A stretch of DNA of 16,060 bases from UBA2160 sp964588665 (GCA_964588665.1 CAZPQQ010000072.1:1-16060); one strand, 5' to 3'. Positions 1 to 7,078 are shown, counted from the first letter of the stretch. The notes: generated by a model not told the origin, from the sequence alone. Translations and numbers: made by a program.

Positions 1-31
1 TGCCCTCGGCATCAGGCACGTCGGCGCACCT

Positions 32-60
32 GACGATCGGGACCGAGCATCCCGATTGTC
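32..60. repeat. Inverted repeat downstream of rho
   Basis: The arms at 32-42 and 50-60 form an 11-bp stem (ATCGGGA/TCCCGAT core, extended outward by GAC/GTC, with one G-T pair) around a 7-nt loop. It lies about 80 nt past the rho stop codon on the minus strand. No T-run follows it on either strand, so it is not a textbook intrinsic terminator. It could protect a 3' end or mark where rho transcription ends. The palindrome is seen directly; its role is unknown. Confidence 0.5.
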
Positions 61-139
61 CCCCAAAAAGAGAGCTTCCGGATCGGGCCGAAAACGGAGC
101 GAATTAGAGCGTCGACATGCTCGCTCGTGGCGTTGCCGG

Positions 140-1405
140 TCACAGATCTTTGCCAAGATTGGCCAAAAACTCGGTGTTGTTCCGAGTCTTGCGCAGATGT
201 CCCTGCAGTTTTTCGGTGCCCTCGCCGTACTGTTTTTCGTCGGAGGAGATCATTTGGGCCATGCGGCGCAGCAGCCACACCTGTCTGAGCGTGGACTCGT
301 CTAGGAGCAACTCTTCGCGCCTCGTGCCCGATCGTCCGATGTCGATCGCGGGATACACCCTGCGTTCGGACAGCCTGCGGTCCAGGTGGACTTCCATATT
401 GCCGGTGCCCTTGAACTCTTCGTAGATAACATCGTCCATGCGGCTGCCGGTTTCGACGAGGCACGCCGCGATGATCGTCAGGCTGCCGCCCTCTTCGGTG
501 TTGCGGGCGGCGCCGAAAAAGCGCTTCGGAGGATAGAGGGCGATCGGATCGATGCCGCCTGAGAGAGTGCGGCCGCTCGTCGGCACAGCCAGGTTGTACG
601 CGCGGGTCAGGCGGGTGATGCTGTCCAGTAAGACCACGACGTCGCGGCCCGCCTCGATCAGACGCTTGGACCGCTCGAGCACCATCTCGGCGACCTTGCA
701 GTGGTCCTCGACCGGCTCGTCGAAAGTAGAGCTGTACACCTCTCCCTTGACCGAACGGCGCATGTCGGTGACCTCTTCGGGTCGCTCGCCGATGAGCGCC
801 ACCATCAGGTGGATATCAGGTGCGTTCTCCGAGATGCCTTGGGCAATCTGTTTGAGCAATGTGGTCTTGCCAGCCTTCGGAGGGGACACGATGAGTCCGC
901 GTTGACCGCGGCCGATGGGGGATATCAGATCGATGAGACGGGTGGAGAGGGATTGCTGGTTGGTTTCGAGGACTATCCGCTCAATGGGGAAAATAGGCGT
1001 CAGTTTCTCGAATTTGGGCCTGTCGCGGGTGGCGTCGGGTTCGAGCTCGTTCACCAGTTCAACCCGCACCAGGCCGAAATAGCGCTCGCCGTCTTTGGGC
1101 GGTCTCACCTGGCCGGTTACGAAATCGCCGGTGCGCAATCCGAATCGTCGGATCTGAGACTGAGAGACATACACGTCCCCGGACCCGGCGCTTGCGCTGT
1201 CTTGCCTGAGGAAGCCGTATCCATCGTTGACGATCGAAAGGATGCCGCCAGCTTGGATGGGACCTTCCTTCTCGGCATATGCTCGGAGCACCCGGCTCAC
1301 CAGGTCCTGCCGCTTGTGGTTCGCGCCGTTTTCCACGGCTCCGAGATCTGCGGCAATTTCTGCCAACTCGGTGTTGGATTTCGTCAATATTTCTGTCAAG
1401 TTCAT
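140..1405 (-). CDS. rho: Transcription termination factor Rho
   Basis: Hexameric RNA-dependent ATPase and helicase that ends transcription of untranslated RNA. The 421-residue protein is close to the usual length (E. coli 419). An N-terminal Rho-N helical segment (about 1-45) is followed by the RNA-binding cold-shock-like domain with the RNP1-type motif DGYGFLRQ (61-68). The RecA-like ATPase domain has Walker A SPPKAGKTT (174-182), ERPEEVTDM (208-215) with the catalytic-type glutamate, Walker B VVVLLDSITR (256-265), the Q-loop LSGGIDPIAL (281-290) and the R-loop EFKGTGNMEVH (330-340). The ATG at 1405 has a GGAG Shine-Dalgarno about 7 nt upstream (1413-1416), which supports this start. No insertion or missing motif was seen. 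It lies downstream of pyrG but 544 nt away, so it probably has its own promoter. The identification is essentially certain. Confidence 0.98.
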   Translation of the reverse strand: MNLTEILTKSNTELAEIAADLGAVENGANHKRQDLVSRVLRAYAEKEGPIQAGGILSIVNDGYGFLRQDSASAGSGDVYVSQSQIRRFGLRTGDFVTGQVRPPKDGERYFGLVRVELVNELEPDATRDRPKFEKLTPIFPIERIVLETNQQSLSTRLIDLISPIGRGQRGLIVSPPKAGKTTLLKQIAQGISENAPDIHLMVALIGERPEEVTDMRRSVKGEVYSSTFDEPVEDHCKVAEMVLERSKRLIEAGRDVVVLLDSITRLTRAYNLAVPTSGRTLSGGIDPIALYPPKRFFGAARNTEEGGSLTIIAACLVETGSRMDDVIYEEFKGTGNMEVHLDRRLSERRVYPAIDIGRSGTRREELLLDESTLRQVWLLRRMAQMISSDEKQYGEGTEKLQGHLRKTRNNTEFLANLGKDL

Positions 1406-1949
1406 TTCGCGGCTCCGAGTGCTGTGGGTGTTGGCAATTAATAACGGTAAGTGGAGGCGACAAGCGCCCTTTGCAGTGCGGCGGCATTGTCAAACAACGG
1501 TCCGGTCCATCGGGAGGAATTCCTTCCGCGATGGGACACTGTGCAAGTTGAGAGTTGCCCGAAAAACGTCGGGTTCGTTGTTAGGGACATCCCCCAAAGT
1601 TCCGATGACTTTTGGCCCCGATCTTCCAGAACTTACGCAGGAATCCAGCCATGGTACAAGTCACAGGCGCCAATTCGGAAGAATCGAACGAATCATCGGG
1701 TTACGGCTCAGCCGCATACGAAACGCATGCGTAAATAGATCAAATGATTTCGAGCCAAATGCTGACTCCGGTCAAGATGCGATGAGAATACCGTCCGTAA
1801 AGAAGAGACGCGCAAGAACTAGCGCAGAGGGGACGTTGATGCAATTTTACCATAGCGTGATCTCGCGCGTCTACCCGGTTGTCTGCCGTCTCGCGTGAGT
1901 TTTCAGTGAAGGAAACTCTTGGCGCTTGAGTTGGTGATGCAACGAGCAT
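1406..1949 (-). other. Intergenic region / probable long rho leader
   Basis: This 544-nt stretch between the pyrG stop and the rho start holds no convincing gene. It contains an extended -10 promoter candidate at 1844-1852, which would give rho a leader of about 430 nt. It also contains a 10-bp perfect palindrome ACGCATGCGT at 1723-1732 beside a CGCAT/ATGCG fold-back (1713-1731), and a small CCCGA/TCGGG hairpin near 1560-1575. Long structured leaders are known for rho in other bacteria, where Rho can regulate its own synthesis. Applying that here is inference. Confidence 0.4.
1844..1852 (-). promoter_or_regulatory. Candidate extended -10 promoter for rho
   Basis: The minus strand reads TGGTAAAAT, a TGn extended -10 with a 5/6 match to TATAAT. 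No good -35 box lies 17 nt upstream, which is tolerable for extended -10 promoters. Initiation near 1837 would make a rho leader of about 430 nt. This rests on sequence match only. Confidence 0.33.
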
Positions 1950-3611
1950 TTACCCTTGGGCTTCCGCATTCGAACCAGTGGCGCCCAACGGGAGCGGGCG
2001 TTGGCCGCCCTCTCTGACGGTTTTGCCGGCGGCTCCGACAAATTCTCGGAACAGAGGGTGGGGTCTGTTTGGCCGCGAAAGGAATTCAGGATGGAACTGG
2101 GTGCCGACCATGAACGGGTGATCCTCGAGTTCCATTATCTCCACCAGCTTGGCGTCCGGCGACATGCCCACCGGCCACAGCCCGACTGCCTCGAATTCTT
2201 CGCGGAACGTGTTGTTGAACTCCCAGCGATGCCTGTGTCGTTCGTATACGACGTCGTCGCCGTATGCCTTGGAAGCCCAGCTTTCGCGAACGACCTGACA
2301 AGGGTAAACCCCGAGCCGCATCGTGCCACCCATCTCAGTGACGCCTTTCTGGACCTCCATGAGATCTATCACGGGCTGCGGCGTGTCCGGGTCGAATTCG
2401 GTCGAGTTCGCAGCGGGGAAACCAAGCATATTTCTCGCGATTTCGATGACCATCACTTGAAGGCCAAGGCACAGTCCCAGATAAGGAACCTCGTGGTCGC
2501 GGGCGTAGCGAACTGTCTCGATCATCCCTTCGATGCCTCGGGGGCCGAACCCGCCAGGGACCACGATCCCGGACACCGAGCCCAGGAGAGACTCGGCGCC
2601 GACCTTCTCGATTTCCTCCGAGCCGACCCAGCGAACCTCGACCTCACGGTCGAAGTGCAGGCCTGCATGCAGGAGGGCTTCTTTCACGGATATATAAGAG
2701 TCGTGAAGATCAACGTATTTGCCGACGACGGCTATGGAGAGGGTCCGTTTAGGTCGTTGTATTAAGTCGACGAGATTGTGCCATTCGTCGAGATCTCGAT
2801 CTTGGACTGTCAGGTCCAGCGTGCTGTTAATCAGACCGCCGAGACGTTCTCGTTCCAAAATCAAGGGAACCTCGTACACGCTCGAAACGGTCGGCAACGT
2901 TATCACCGCGTCCACCGGCACATCGCAGTGGATGGATATCTTGGTCTTGATGTCGTCGGTGACCTCGTGGTCGCTTCGGCAGATGATCGCATCGGGCAAT
3001 ATGCCGATGCTCCGAAGCTCCCTGACGCTGTGTTGAGTGGGCTTCGTCTTGAGTTCTTCGGTCGCCGAGATGTATGGCAGGAACGTGACGTGGATGTAAA
3101 ACACGCTGTCTTTGCCGAGTTCGCGCCGCATCTGCCGGATTGCTTCCAAGAATGGCAGGCCCTCGATGTCGCCCACTGTTCCACCCACCTCGACGACGAT
3201 CACGTCGGCGTTGCTGACCTCCGCGAGCTTCATGATGCGTTGCTTGATCGCGTCCGTGACGTGCGGGATCGCCTGAATTGTGCCGCCGAGAAACTCGCCC
3301 CTGCGCTCCTTCGATATCACTTCGCTGTAGATCTGTCCGGCAGTGACGTTGGATAGCTGCGTGAGATCGATGTCCACGAAGCGCTCGTAGTGTCCGAGAT
3401 CCAAATCGGTCTCGCCGCCGTCCTCCGTCACGAACACTTCTCCGTGCTGGTAGGGAGACATCGTTCCGGGATCGACGTTCAAGTAAGGGTCAAGCTTGAG
3501 AAGTGAGACCGAGACGCCTCTGTCTTTCAGCAGGCGGCCAATCGAGGCGACGCTGACCCCTTTGCCCACCGAGCTCACCACACCGCCGGTCACGAATATC
3601 ATCTTTGTCAT
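1950..3611 (-). CDS. pyrG: CTP synthase (glutamine hydrolysing)
   Basis: Converts UTP, ATP and glutamine to CTP, the last step of de novo pyrimidine nucleotide synthesis. The protein has 553 residues, a normal length. The N-terminal synthetase domain opens with TGGVVSSVGKG (8-18), followed by LDPYLNVDPGTMSPYQHGEVF (from residue 40) and the ETDLDLGHYERF segment. The C-terminal class I glutamine amidotransferase domain has the oxyanion-region PGGFGPRG (352-359), nucleophile Cys381 in GLCLGLQ, and the His507/Glu509 pair in TQFHPEF. All catalytic residues expected for the family are present. ATG at 3611 is preceded by only a weak GTGAG element; an in-frame ATG three codons later is less likely because it has no ribosome site. 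A strong promoter lies at 3901-3930. Rho follows downstream on the same strand after a long gap. Confidence 0.98.
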   Translation of the reverse strand: MTKMIFVTGGVVSSVGKGVSVASIGRLLKDRGVSVSLLKLDPYLNVDPGTMSPYQHGEVFVTEDGGETDLDLGHYERFVDIDLTQLSNVTAGQIYSEVISKERRGEFLGGTIQAIPHVTDAIKQRIMKLAEVSNADVIVVEVGGTVGDIEGLPFLEAIRQMRRELGKDSVFYIHVTFLPYISATEELKTKPTQHSVRELRSIGILPDAIICRSDHEVTDDIKTKISIHCDVPVDAVITLPTVSSVYEVPLILERERLGGLINSTLDLTVQDRDLDEWHNLVDLIQRPKRTLSIAVVGKYVDLHDSYISVKEALLHAGLHFDREVEVRWVGSEEIEKVGAESLLGSVSGIVVPGGFGPRGIEGMIETVRYARDHEVPYLGLCLGLQVMVIEIARNMLGFPAANSTEFDPDTPQPVIDLMEVQKGVTEMGGTMRLGVYPCQVVRESWASKAYGDDVVYERHRHRWEFNNTFREEFEAVGLWPVGMSPDAKLVEIMELEDHPFMVGTQFHPEFLSRPNRPHPLFREFVGAAGKTVREGGQRPLPLGATGSNAEAQG

Positions 3612-3862
3612 GGGATCAAGGACTCACTTTACTGACGGCCAGGAACAAGCCGCCTGTCGCGTTGGGGATTGGCAGTCTGTTCGACGCATTAAGCGGCGCG
3701 GCGCCATGGGGTCGCAAGGCAAAGAGGGATCCGGACGGTTGGCAATCGGGTAGGGGGCCAAATGTGTCTCGGGGGACAGTTCGAGAGAGGGATGTTCGGT
3801 CGGTGAATCGCCCGGAAGGTGCCACTAACGCTTCACTGAATTGAGGGCTCTGGAGTAGAATT

Positions 3863-3881
3863 GCATCACAGTTTTGTGTGC
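3863..3881 (-). other. Small hairpin at 5' end of pyrG leader
   Basis: On the minus strand GCACACA pairs with TGTG-A-TGC, a 7-bp stem with one bulged A around an AAAC loop. It starts roughly 13 nt after the transcription start predicted from the promoter at 3901-3930. It could stabilise the leader or act in attenuation. No U-tract follows, so it is not an intrinsic terminator by itself. Confidence 0.3.
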
Positions 3882-3900
3882 GTCCCCTCTGGTTTGCAAG

Positions 3901-3930
3901 AGTATATCCATCCACTCTCGACGGTGTCAA
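3901..3930 (-). promoter_or_regulatory. Strong sigma70-type promoter for pyrG
   Basis: On the minus strand a perfect -35 TTGACA (3925-3930) is separated by 18 nt from TATACT (3901-3906), a 5/6 match to the -10 consensus. Transcription would begin near 3894, giving pyrG a leader of about 280 nt. This is the best promoter match in the window. Confidence 0.65.
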
Positions 3931-4029
3931 CTTAATAGATCGCCAATTCTGTCCAAGGGAACGGCACTTTCAAAGAGACTAAGACAGAGTGCATCCCCAG
4001 ACCTGATGCACGTCCACCGAAATGGCGGC

Positions 4030-4085
4030 GGCGCCACTTGAATCCTAACCCTGGCGTGCACTCGGCGACGCCTTTGTTAGGCGCC
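4030..4085. repeat. Compound fold-back with attC-like outer boxes
   Basis: Nested complementary segments on the plus strand: GGCG (4030-4033) with CGCC (4082-4085), CCTAAC (4044-4049) with GTTAGG (4076-4081), and GGCGT (4053-4057) with ACGCC (4068-4072), leaving a 10-nt loop. The CCTAAC/GTTAGGC pair resembles the outer R boxes of integron attC sites. However, the core is only 38 nt, shorter than known attC sites, and no integrase or cassette is present. It lies about 50 nt upstream of the FAH-gene promoter and has no T-run on either side. Function unknown. Confidence 0.4.
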
Positions 4086-4136
4086 GCAAGCGCTGATCTC
4101 GCCGGATCGGCTCATTCCGCGGCAGGCTGGCAGGTC

Positions 4137-4165
4137 TTGACCGGCCATGGGCTTTGCCGTACATT
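4137..4165 (+). promoter_or_regulatory. Sigma70-type promoter for the FAH-family gene
   Basis: TTGACC (4137-4142, 5/6 to consensus), a 17-nt spacer, then TACATT (4160-4165, 4/6). Initiation near 4172 fits translation from the ATG at 4213 and argues against the in-frame ATG at 4147, which lies inside the spacer. Confidence 0.5.
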
Positions 4166-4196
4166 CCGAACCAGCCTGGACGAGGCCAATGGAAAC

Positions 4197-4201
4197 GGAG
4201 G
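4197..4201 (+). promoter_or_regulatory. Ribosome-binding site deciding the FAH-gene start
   Basis: GGAGG lies 11 nt before the ATG at 4213. It falls downstream of the alternative in-frame ATGs at 4147 and 4189, so it favours the 4213 start. Confidence 0.55.
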
Positions 4202-4212
4202 ACGAATCTTCG

Positions 4213-5121
4213 ATGCGTTACTATGCACTGATCTCTGCGGATGGCGACAGCCGGCTTACAGTGGAGCCCAAGGACGGCCTCTTATTCGATCTCACGTCTC
4301 TGGACCCGGACCTGACCGACCTTGAAGACCTGGCGCTCGCGGCCGCCCTTACCCGAACGGGCATTGATGACGTTGCATCGGGCATTCTCAAGTCCGGGGA
4401 TGCGGACAGGTTCGACCTGGGCGAAGTGATGGACAACTCTCGTAGAGGCGAAGGCTTCTATCGCCTGGACAGACCCTTCGAGCCGCCGGAGGTCTGGGCC
4501 GCCGGGGTTACGTACAAAACCAGTGAGATGGAGCGCCGGCGCGAGAGCGACACCCCCGACATCTACTCGTCCGTGTTCGCGGCCGAGCGGCCGGAAGTTT
4601 TCCTGAAGGCGACCCCGGATCGGTGCGTGGGGCCGTTCGATCCGGTGGGCATCAGAGGCGATTCCGAGTGGAACGTCCCCGAGCCGGAGTTGGCGTTCGT
4701 TCTGTATCGAGGTGATATCATCGGGTACACCATCGGCAACGACGTGAGCAGCCGGTCGATAGAAGGAGAGAACCCGCTCTACCTGCCCCAGGCCAAGGTC
4801 TTCGATCAGTGCTGCTCGATCGGCCCTTGCTTTGTCTCCGTTGCGTCTATTGGCGACGTCGCCAACCTGGGCATCGAGTGCACGATTACGCGAGACGGCG
4901 TCGAAGTGTGGACAGATCAGACCTCGACATCGCTGATGGCTCGGAGCTGCGAGGAGCTGGCGGACTGGGTCCAGCGGCACAACTACCTGCCGAACATGTC
5001 GACGGTGCTGACCGGGACGCCAATCGTGCCGCCGCCGGAGTTCACTCTGCTCGAGGACGACCTCGTGACGATAACCATCGAAGGCATCGGCGCCTTGGAG
5101 AACGACGTACAGGTCGTCTGA
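4213..5121 (+). CDS. Fumarylacetoacetate hydrolase family protein (COG3970-like)
   Basis: Member of the FAH fold superfamily, metal-dependent enzymes that cleave, hydrate or dehydrate 2-keto acids. The 302-residue protein has an N-terminal accessory part (1-90), then the catalytic domain with AGVTYKTSEMERRRES (97-112), the metal-ligand segment WNVPEPELAF (E157 and E159), GNDVSSRSIEGENPLY (D177 as third ligand) and LPQAKVFD (191-198). This signature resembles the COG3970 branch, which is related to 2-keto-3-deoxy-sugar-acid dehydratases as well as classical hydrolases; the substrate cannot be read from sequence. The start at 4213 is chosen because a promoter (4137-4165) and GGAGG (4197-4201) lie just upstream. 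It is the only plus-strand gene here, apparently a single-gene unit, with no sugar-catabolic neighbour to hint at a pathway. Its stop is 7 nt from that of the convergent aminotransferase-like gene. Family sure, exact function not. Confidence 0.9.
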   Translation: MRYYALISADGDSRLTVEPKDGLLFDLTSLDPDLTDLEDLALAAALTRTGIDDVASGILKSGDADRFDLGEVMDNSRRGEGFYRLDRPFEPPEVWAAGVTYKTSEMERRRESDTPDIYSSVFAAERPEVFLKATPDRCVGPFDPVGIRGDSEWNVPEPELAFVLYRGDIIGYTIGNDVSSRSIEGENPLYLPQAKVFDQCCSIGPCFVSVASIGDVANLGIECTITRDGVEVWTDQTSTSLMARSCEELADWVQRHNYLPNMSTVLTGTPIVPPPEFTLLEDDLVTITIEGIGALENDVQVV

Positions 5122-5128
5122 AGCGATT

Positions 5129-6019
5129 TCAGCCGTCGGATGAACTGCCGTCGGGTGGGAGATTGGCCAGGGCCTGCTGAACGAAGTCGATTCCGACTGC
5201 CGCTCGCCAGGCGTCGAGCAGTCCGGATGTGATCTTCCCTGGCGCCGGTCCGCCGACTCGCATGCCGTTGAGCGTCGCCACCGGCAGCACGCAGAACCGT
5301 GTGCTCGAGACGAACGCCTCGTCCGCTTCGTACACGTCGCCTTGGTGGTAACGGCCCTCGTCAACCTCGATGCCAATCCGACTCGCCAGCTCCAGCACCG
5401 TCTGCATGCTCACGCCGGGCAGGACGTTTTTGCGGTCCGGCAGCTTGATCCGCCCGTCAGCCACGAACATGAAGTTCGCGCCTTTGCACTCCGTGATGCC
5501 CCCGTCGCCGCCGCTCATCAGCGAAAATACCTGCTGGCCCGTGGCGGGGTCGGCGCCCGACTCTTGCCCACGAGGCATGCCGTACGTGCTGGGCGTGACC
5601 AGCCGGACGCCATTGGCGTAGCTTCGAGCAAATGGCGCGAAGTCCAGCACCTGGCAGTACACGACGACGTGCACCTCCTTGGGTTCATCGACATCTTGGG
5701 ACTGCGTGATGGAGACGACCTGGGTGACGGTGAACTCTTGAGTGTGTCTCAGCAGGCTGAGATTGGAGTCGATGATGCCGCGCGTCACATTCTCGAGATC
5801 GTGCATTGATTGGCCAGGGTCCGTTTTCGACGCCTCCAAACCCCGATAGAGCCGTTGGAGGTGCTCCCGCAGCTTGAATGGCTTGCCGCCGAACGTTCGC
5901 TCGGTGTCGTAGAATCCACCCACGGTGGTCTCGTTGATCCGGTGCAGGATGGTGGAAGCCTGCGAATGGGGCATTATGCGCCCGTCGACATATGTGAGCA
6001 ACTCGGTTGGAGCGGCCAT
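5129..6019 (-). CDS. Class IV aminotransferase-fold protein lacking the PLP lysine
   Basis: Resembles branched-chain aminotransferases and aminodeoxychorismate lyases (fold type IV PLP enzymes). Recognisable parts, numbered from the ATG at 6019: YVDGRIMPHSQA (10-21), RTFGGKPFKLREHLQRL (41-57), GGITECKGANFMFV (173-186) with Glu177 at the position that contacts the PLP ring nitrogen, RKNVLPGVSMQTVLELA (196-212), YEADEAFVSSTRFCVLPV (230-247) and GKITSGLLDAW. The usual DRGFLYGDGVFE segment is replaced by HRINETTVGGFYDTE. No lysine exists between K114 and K179, where the Schiff-base lysine should lie; the segment near 141-165 looks shortened. The frame is uninterrupted, so this is not a simple frameshift. 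ATG 6019 has GAGGA 8 nt upstream; a TTG one codon earlier is the alternative. It follows the PHP gene by 37 nt, probably in the same operon. Fold membership is likely; normal transaminase activity is doubtful. Confidence 0.85.
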   Translation of the reverse strand: MAAPTELLTYVDGRIMPHSQASTILHRINETTVGGFYDTERTFGGKPFKLREHLQRLYRGLEASKTDPGQSMHDLENVTRGIIDSNLSLLRHTQEFTVTQVVSITQSQDVDEPKEVHVVVYCQVLDFAPFARSYANGVRLVTPSTYGMPRGQESGADPATGQQVFSLMSGGDGGITECKGANFMFVADGRIKLPDRKNVLPGVSMQTVLELASRIGIEVDEGRYHQGDVYEADEAFVSSTRFCVLPVATLNGMRVGGPAPGKITSGLLDAWRAAVGIDFVQQALANLPPDGSSSDG

Positions 6020-6027
6020 CAACTGAT

Positions 6028-6032
6028 TCCTC
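6028..6032 (-). promoter_or_regulatory. Ribosome-binding site deciding the aminotransferase-like start
   Basis: GAGGA on the minus strand lies 8 nt before ATG 6019 but only 5 nt before the adjacent TTG at 6022, so the ATG is preferred. Confidence 0.5.
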
Positions 6033-6056
6033 GCATGCGATGTCGAGGCCCGCAGT

Positions 6057-6740
6057 TCATTTCGCCTCGTTGGGCTGACTCGGCTGAGCCCCGAAAAGCT
6101 TCTTGTACAGGACGGTGAACCTGGTGGCCACGTGTATCAGCGGCGTCATCTTCCTGGTGTGTAGGGCGCCTCGGGACAGAGCATCCTTGAAGCCGCCCGG
6201 CGTACCGTCGAATTCCGGCATCTCGATGTAGGTGCGTCCCAACTCGACGGCAGTGTGAGCATCCGTTACCGCGGAGCCGATCAGATCGTGCTCGGCCGCG
6301 AATTCGCGGGCCTTGCGATTATCCGCGTCCAGGTTGTTGCGTGCGTTGAACACCTCGATGATGTCAGCGTGGGGCCACACCTCTTCGAGACCGCGCGTTG
6401 TGATCACCGACCTTCGGAAGCGGTCAAACGGATGCGGCACGGACACGAGCCCGCCTTGGTCCTTGATGCGACGGGCGGTTTCGACCGGCGTGAGACCCGC
6501 GGGGATGGACTCGTCCAGAAACAGGCCCGTGATTTCGCCCTCAGAGGAGCGCACCTCTTCGCCGATGATGACGTGGAACTGGGCGAGCTCTCGGGCCCTG
6601 AGCGCGCCAGCGGTGGTGTTGTGGTCGGTCACCGCGATGCAGTTCAATCCGACCTGCTCGCACCGTCGCACCAGTCGCTCCGGGGACATCATCGAGTCCG
6701 GCGAGAAGTGGGAGTGCATGTGAAGGTCAACTTTGAGCAC
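6057..6740 (-). CDS. PHP-domain metal-dependent phosphoesterase
   Basis: Polymerase and histidinol phosphatase (PHP) family protein of 227 residues, probably a cytoplasmic phosphoesterase. All PHP metal motifs are visible: DLHMHSHFSPDS (5-16; H7, H9), VTDHNTTAG (38-45; D39, H40), GEEVRSSEGEITGLFL (60-75; E61), VPHPFDR (101-107; H103) and TDAHTAVELGRTY (159-171; D160, H162). The length matches stand-alone PHP phosphoesterases, which act on small phosphorylated molecules such as nucleoside 3',5'-bisphosphates in characterised members; the substrate here is unknown. It starts with GTG at 6740, only 2 nt after the xseB stop. No later start would keep the first metal motif, so translational coupling to xseB is likely. 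The class IV aminotransferase-like gene follows 37 nt downstream. Confidence 0.92.
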   Translation of the reverse strand: MLKVDLHMHSHFSPDSMMSPERLVRRCEQVGLNCIAVTDHNTTAGALRARELAQFHVIIGEEVRSSEGEITGLFLDESIPAGLTPVETARRIKDQGGLVSVPHPFDRFRRSVITTRGLEEVWPHADIIEVFNARNNLDADNRKAREFAAEHDLIGSAVTDAHTAVELGRTYIEMPEFDGTPGGFKDALSRGALHTRKMTPLIHVATRFTVLYKKLFGAQPSQPNEAK

Positions 6741-6742
6741 GA

Positions 6743-7030
6743 CTATTCTTCGTCTTCGGGATCGGACTCCGAATCCGGAATGAATCGCATCTGCTCGCCG
6801 TAAGCCGTCTGAATGCGGGTGATGGTCAGCTCAGCCGAGGCCAGCATCTCGCTGCACAATCGGGCTAGTTTGACGCCCTGCTTGTAGCGCTGTGTCGCCT
6901 CGGCCAGATTGAGACCGCCGGCCTCGAGCGCGGCGACAGTCTCTTCGAGAAGTTTCATAGACTCCTCGAAGCTCATGCTCTCGAGTTTGTCGTCGTCGGG
7001 CGACGCGTCGTTTGACTTGGGTGGTGACAT
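6743..7030 (-). CDS. xseB: Exodeoxyribonuclease VII small subunit
   Basis: Small subunit of the ssDNA-degrading exonuclease VII, which trims DNA to oligonucleotides and functions in DNA repair. The 95-residue protein has the typical short two-helix form: MSFEESMKLLEETVAALEAG (19-38), then LNLAEATQRYKQGVKLARLCSEML, and an acidic tail PDSESDPEDEE. The ATG at 7030 has AAGGA 7 nt upstream (7038-7042). It is split from its partner gene xseA by the DUF4389 gene, although the two subunits are usually adjacent. A hairpin (7114-7141) and a candidate promoter (7049-7078) lie between DUF4389 and this gene, so it may be transcribed partly on its own together with the coupled PHP gene. Confidence 0.95.
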   Translation of the reverse strand: MSPPKSNDASPDDDKLESMSFEESMKLLEETVAALEAGGLNLAEATQRYKQGVKLARLCSEMLASAELTITRIQTAYGEQMRFIPDSESDPEDEE

Positions 7031-7048
7031 CAGAAAATCCTTGCCGTC

Positions 7049-7078
7049 AGGATATCAGGACGCGACGACATCCGTCAC
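7049..7078 (-). promoter_or_regulatory. Candidate promoter for xseB-PHP-aminotransferase-like unit
   Basis: On the minus strand GTGACG (7073-7078, 4/6 to -35) is followed by an 18-nt spacer that ends in TGA, then TATCCT (7049-7054). Together these form a TGn extended -10. The predicted start is just upstream of the xseB ribosome-binding site. Confidence 0.3.

Larger units (their letters stand above)
3612..4212. other. Divergent intergenic region between pyrG and FAH gene
   Basis: This 601-nt stretch has no convincing gene. It separates two divergent genes and holds, from left to right: the pyrG leader (about 3612-3894) with a small 5' hairpin, the pyrG promoter (3901-3930), about 100 nt with nothing recognised, a compound fold-back at 4030-4085, and the promoter and ribosome-binding site of the plus-strand FAH-family gene. 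Reading frames that cross it overlap the promoters and have no recognisable protein content. Confidence 0.5.

Noticed and set aside
32..60. Rho-independent terminator after rho
   Set aside because: The stem is good but no T-run follows on either strand, so it is listed as an inverted repeat only.
1489..1494. Perfect TTGACA on the minus strand upstream of rho
   Set aside because: No -10-like hexamer occurs 16-18 nt downstream (the sequence there is GC-rich), so it is unlikely to be a promoter.
1740..1949. 69-codon minus-strand frame starting right after pyrG
   Set aside because: It has no recognisable domain, overlaps the rho promoter candidate and has no ribosome-binding site.
3616..3930. 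104-codon minus-strand frame in the pyrG leader
   Set aside because: Its start lies in the -35 box of the pyrG promoter, so it could not be translated from that transcript, and its composition is unlike the neighbouring proteins.
4044..4082. True integron attC site
   Set aside because: The core is shorter than known attC sites, only one copy is seen, and no integrase or gene cassette is present; it is kept only as an attC-like fold-back.
5525..5599. Frameshift explaining the missing lysine in the aminotransferase-like gene
   Set aside because: The other two frames across this interval do not contain the expected family sequence, and the main frame is open with family motifs on both sides.
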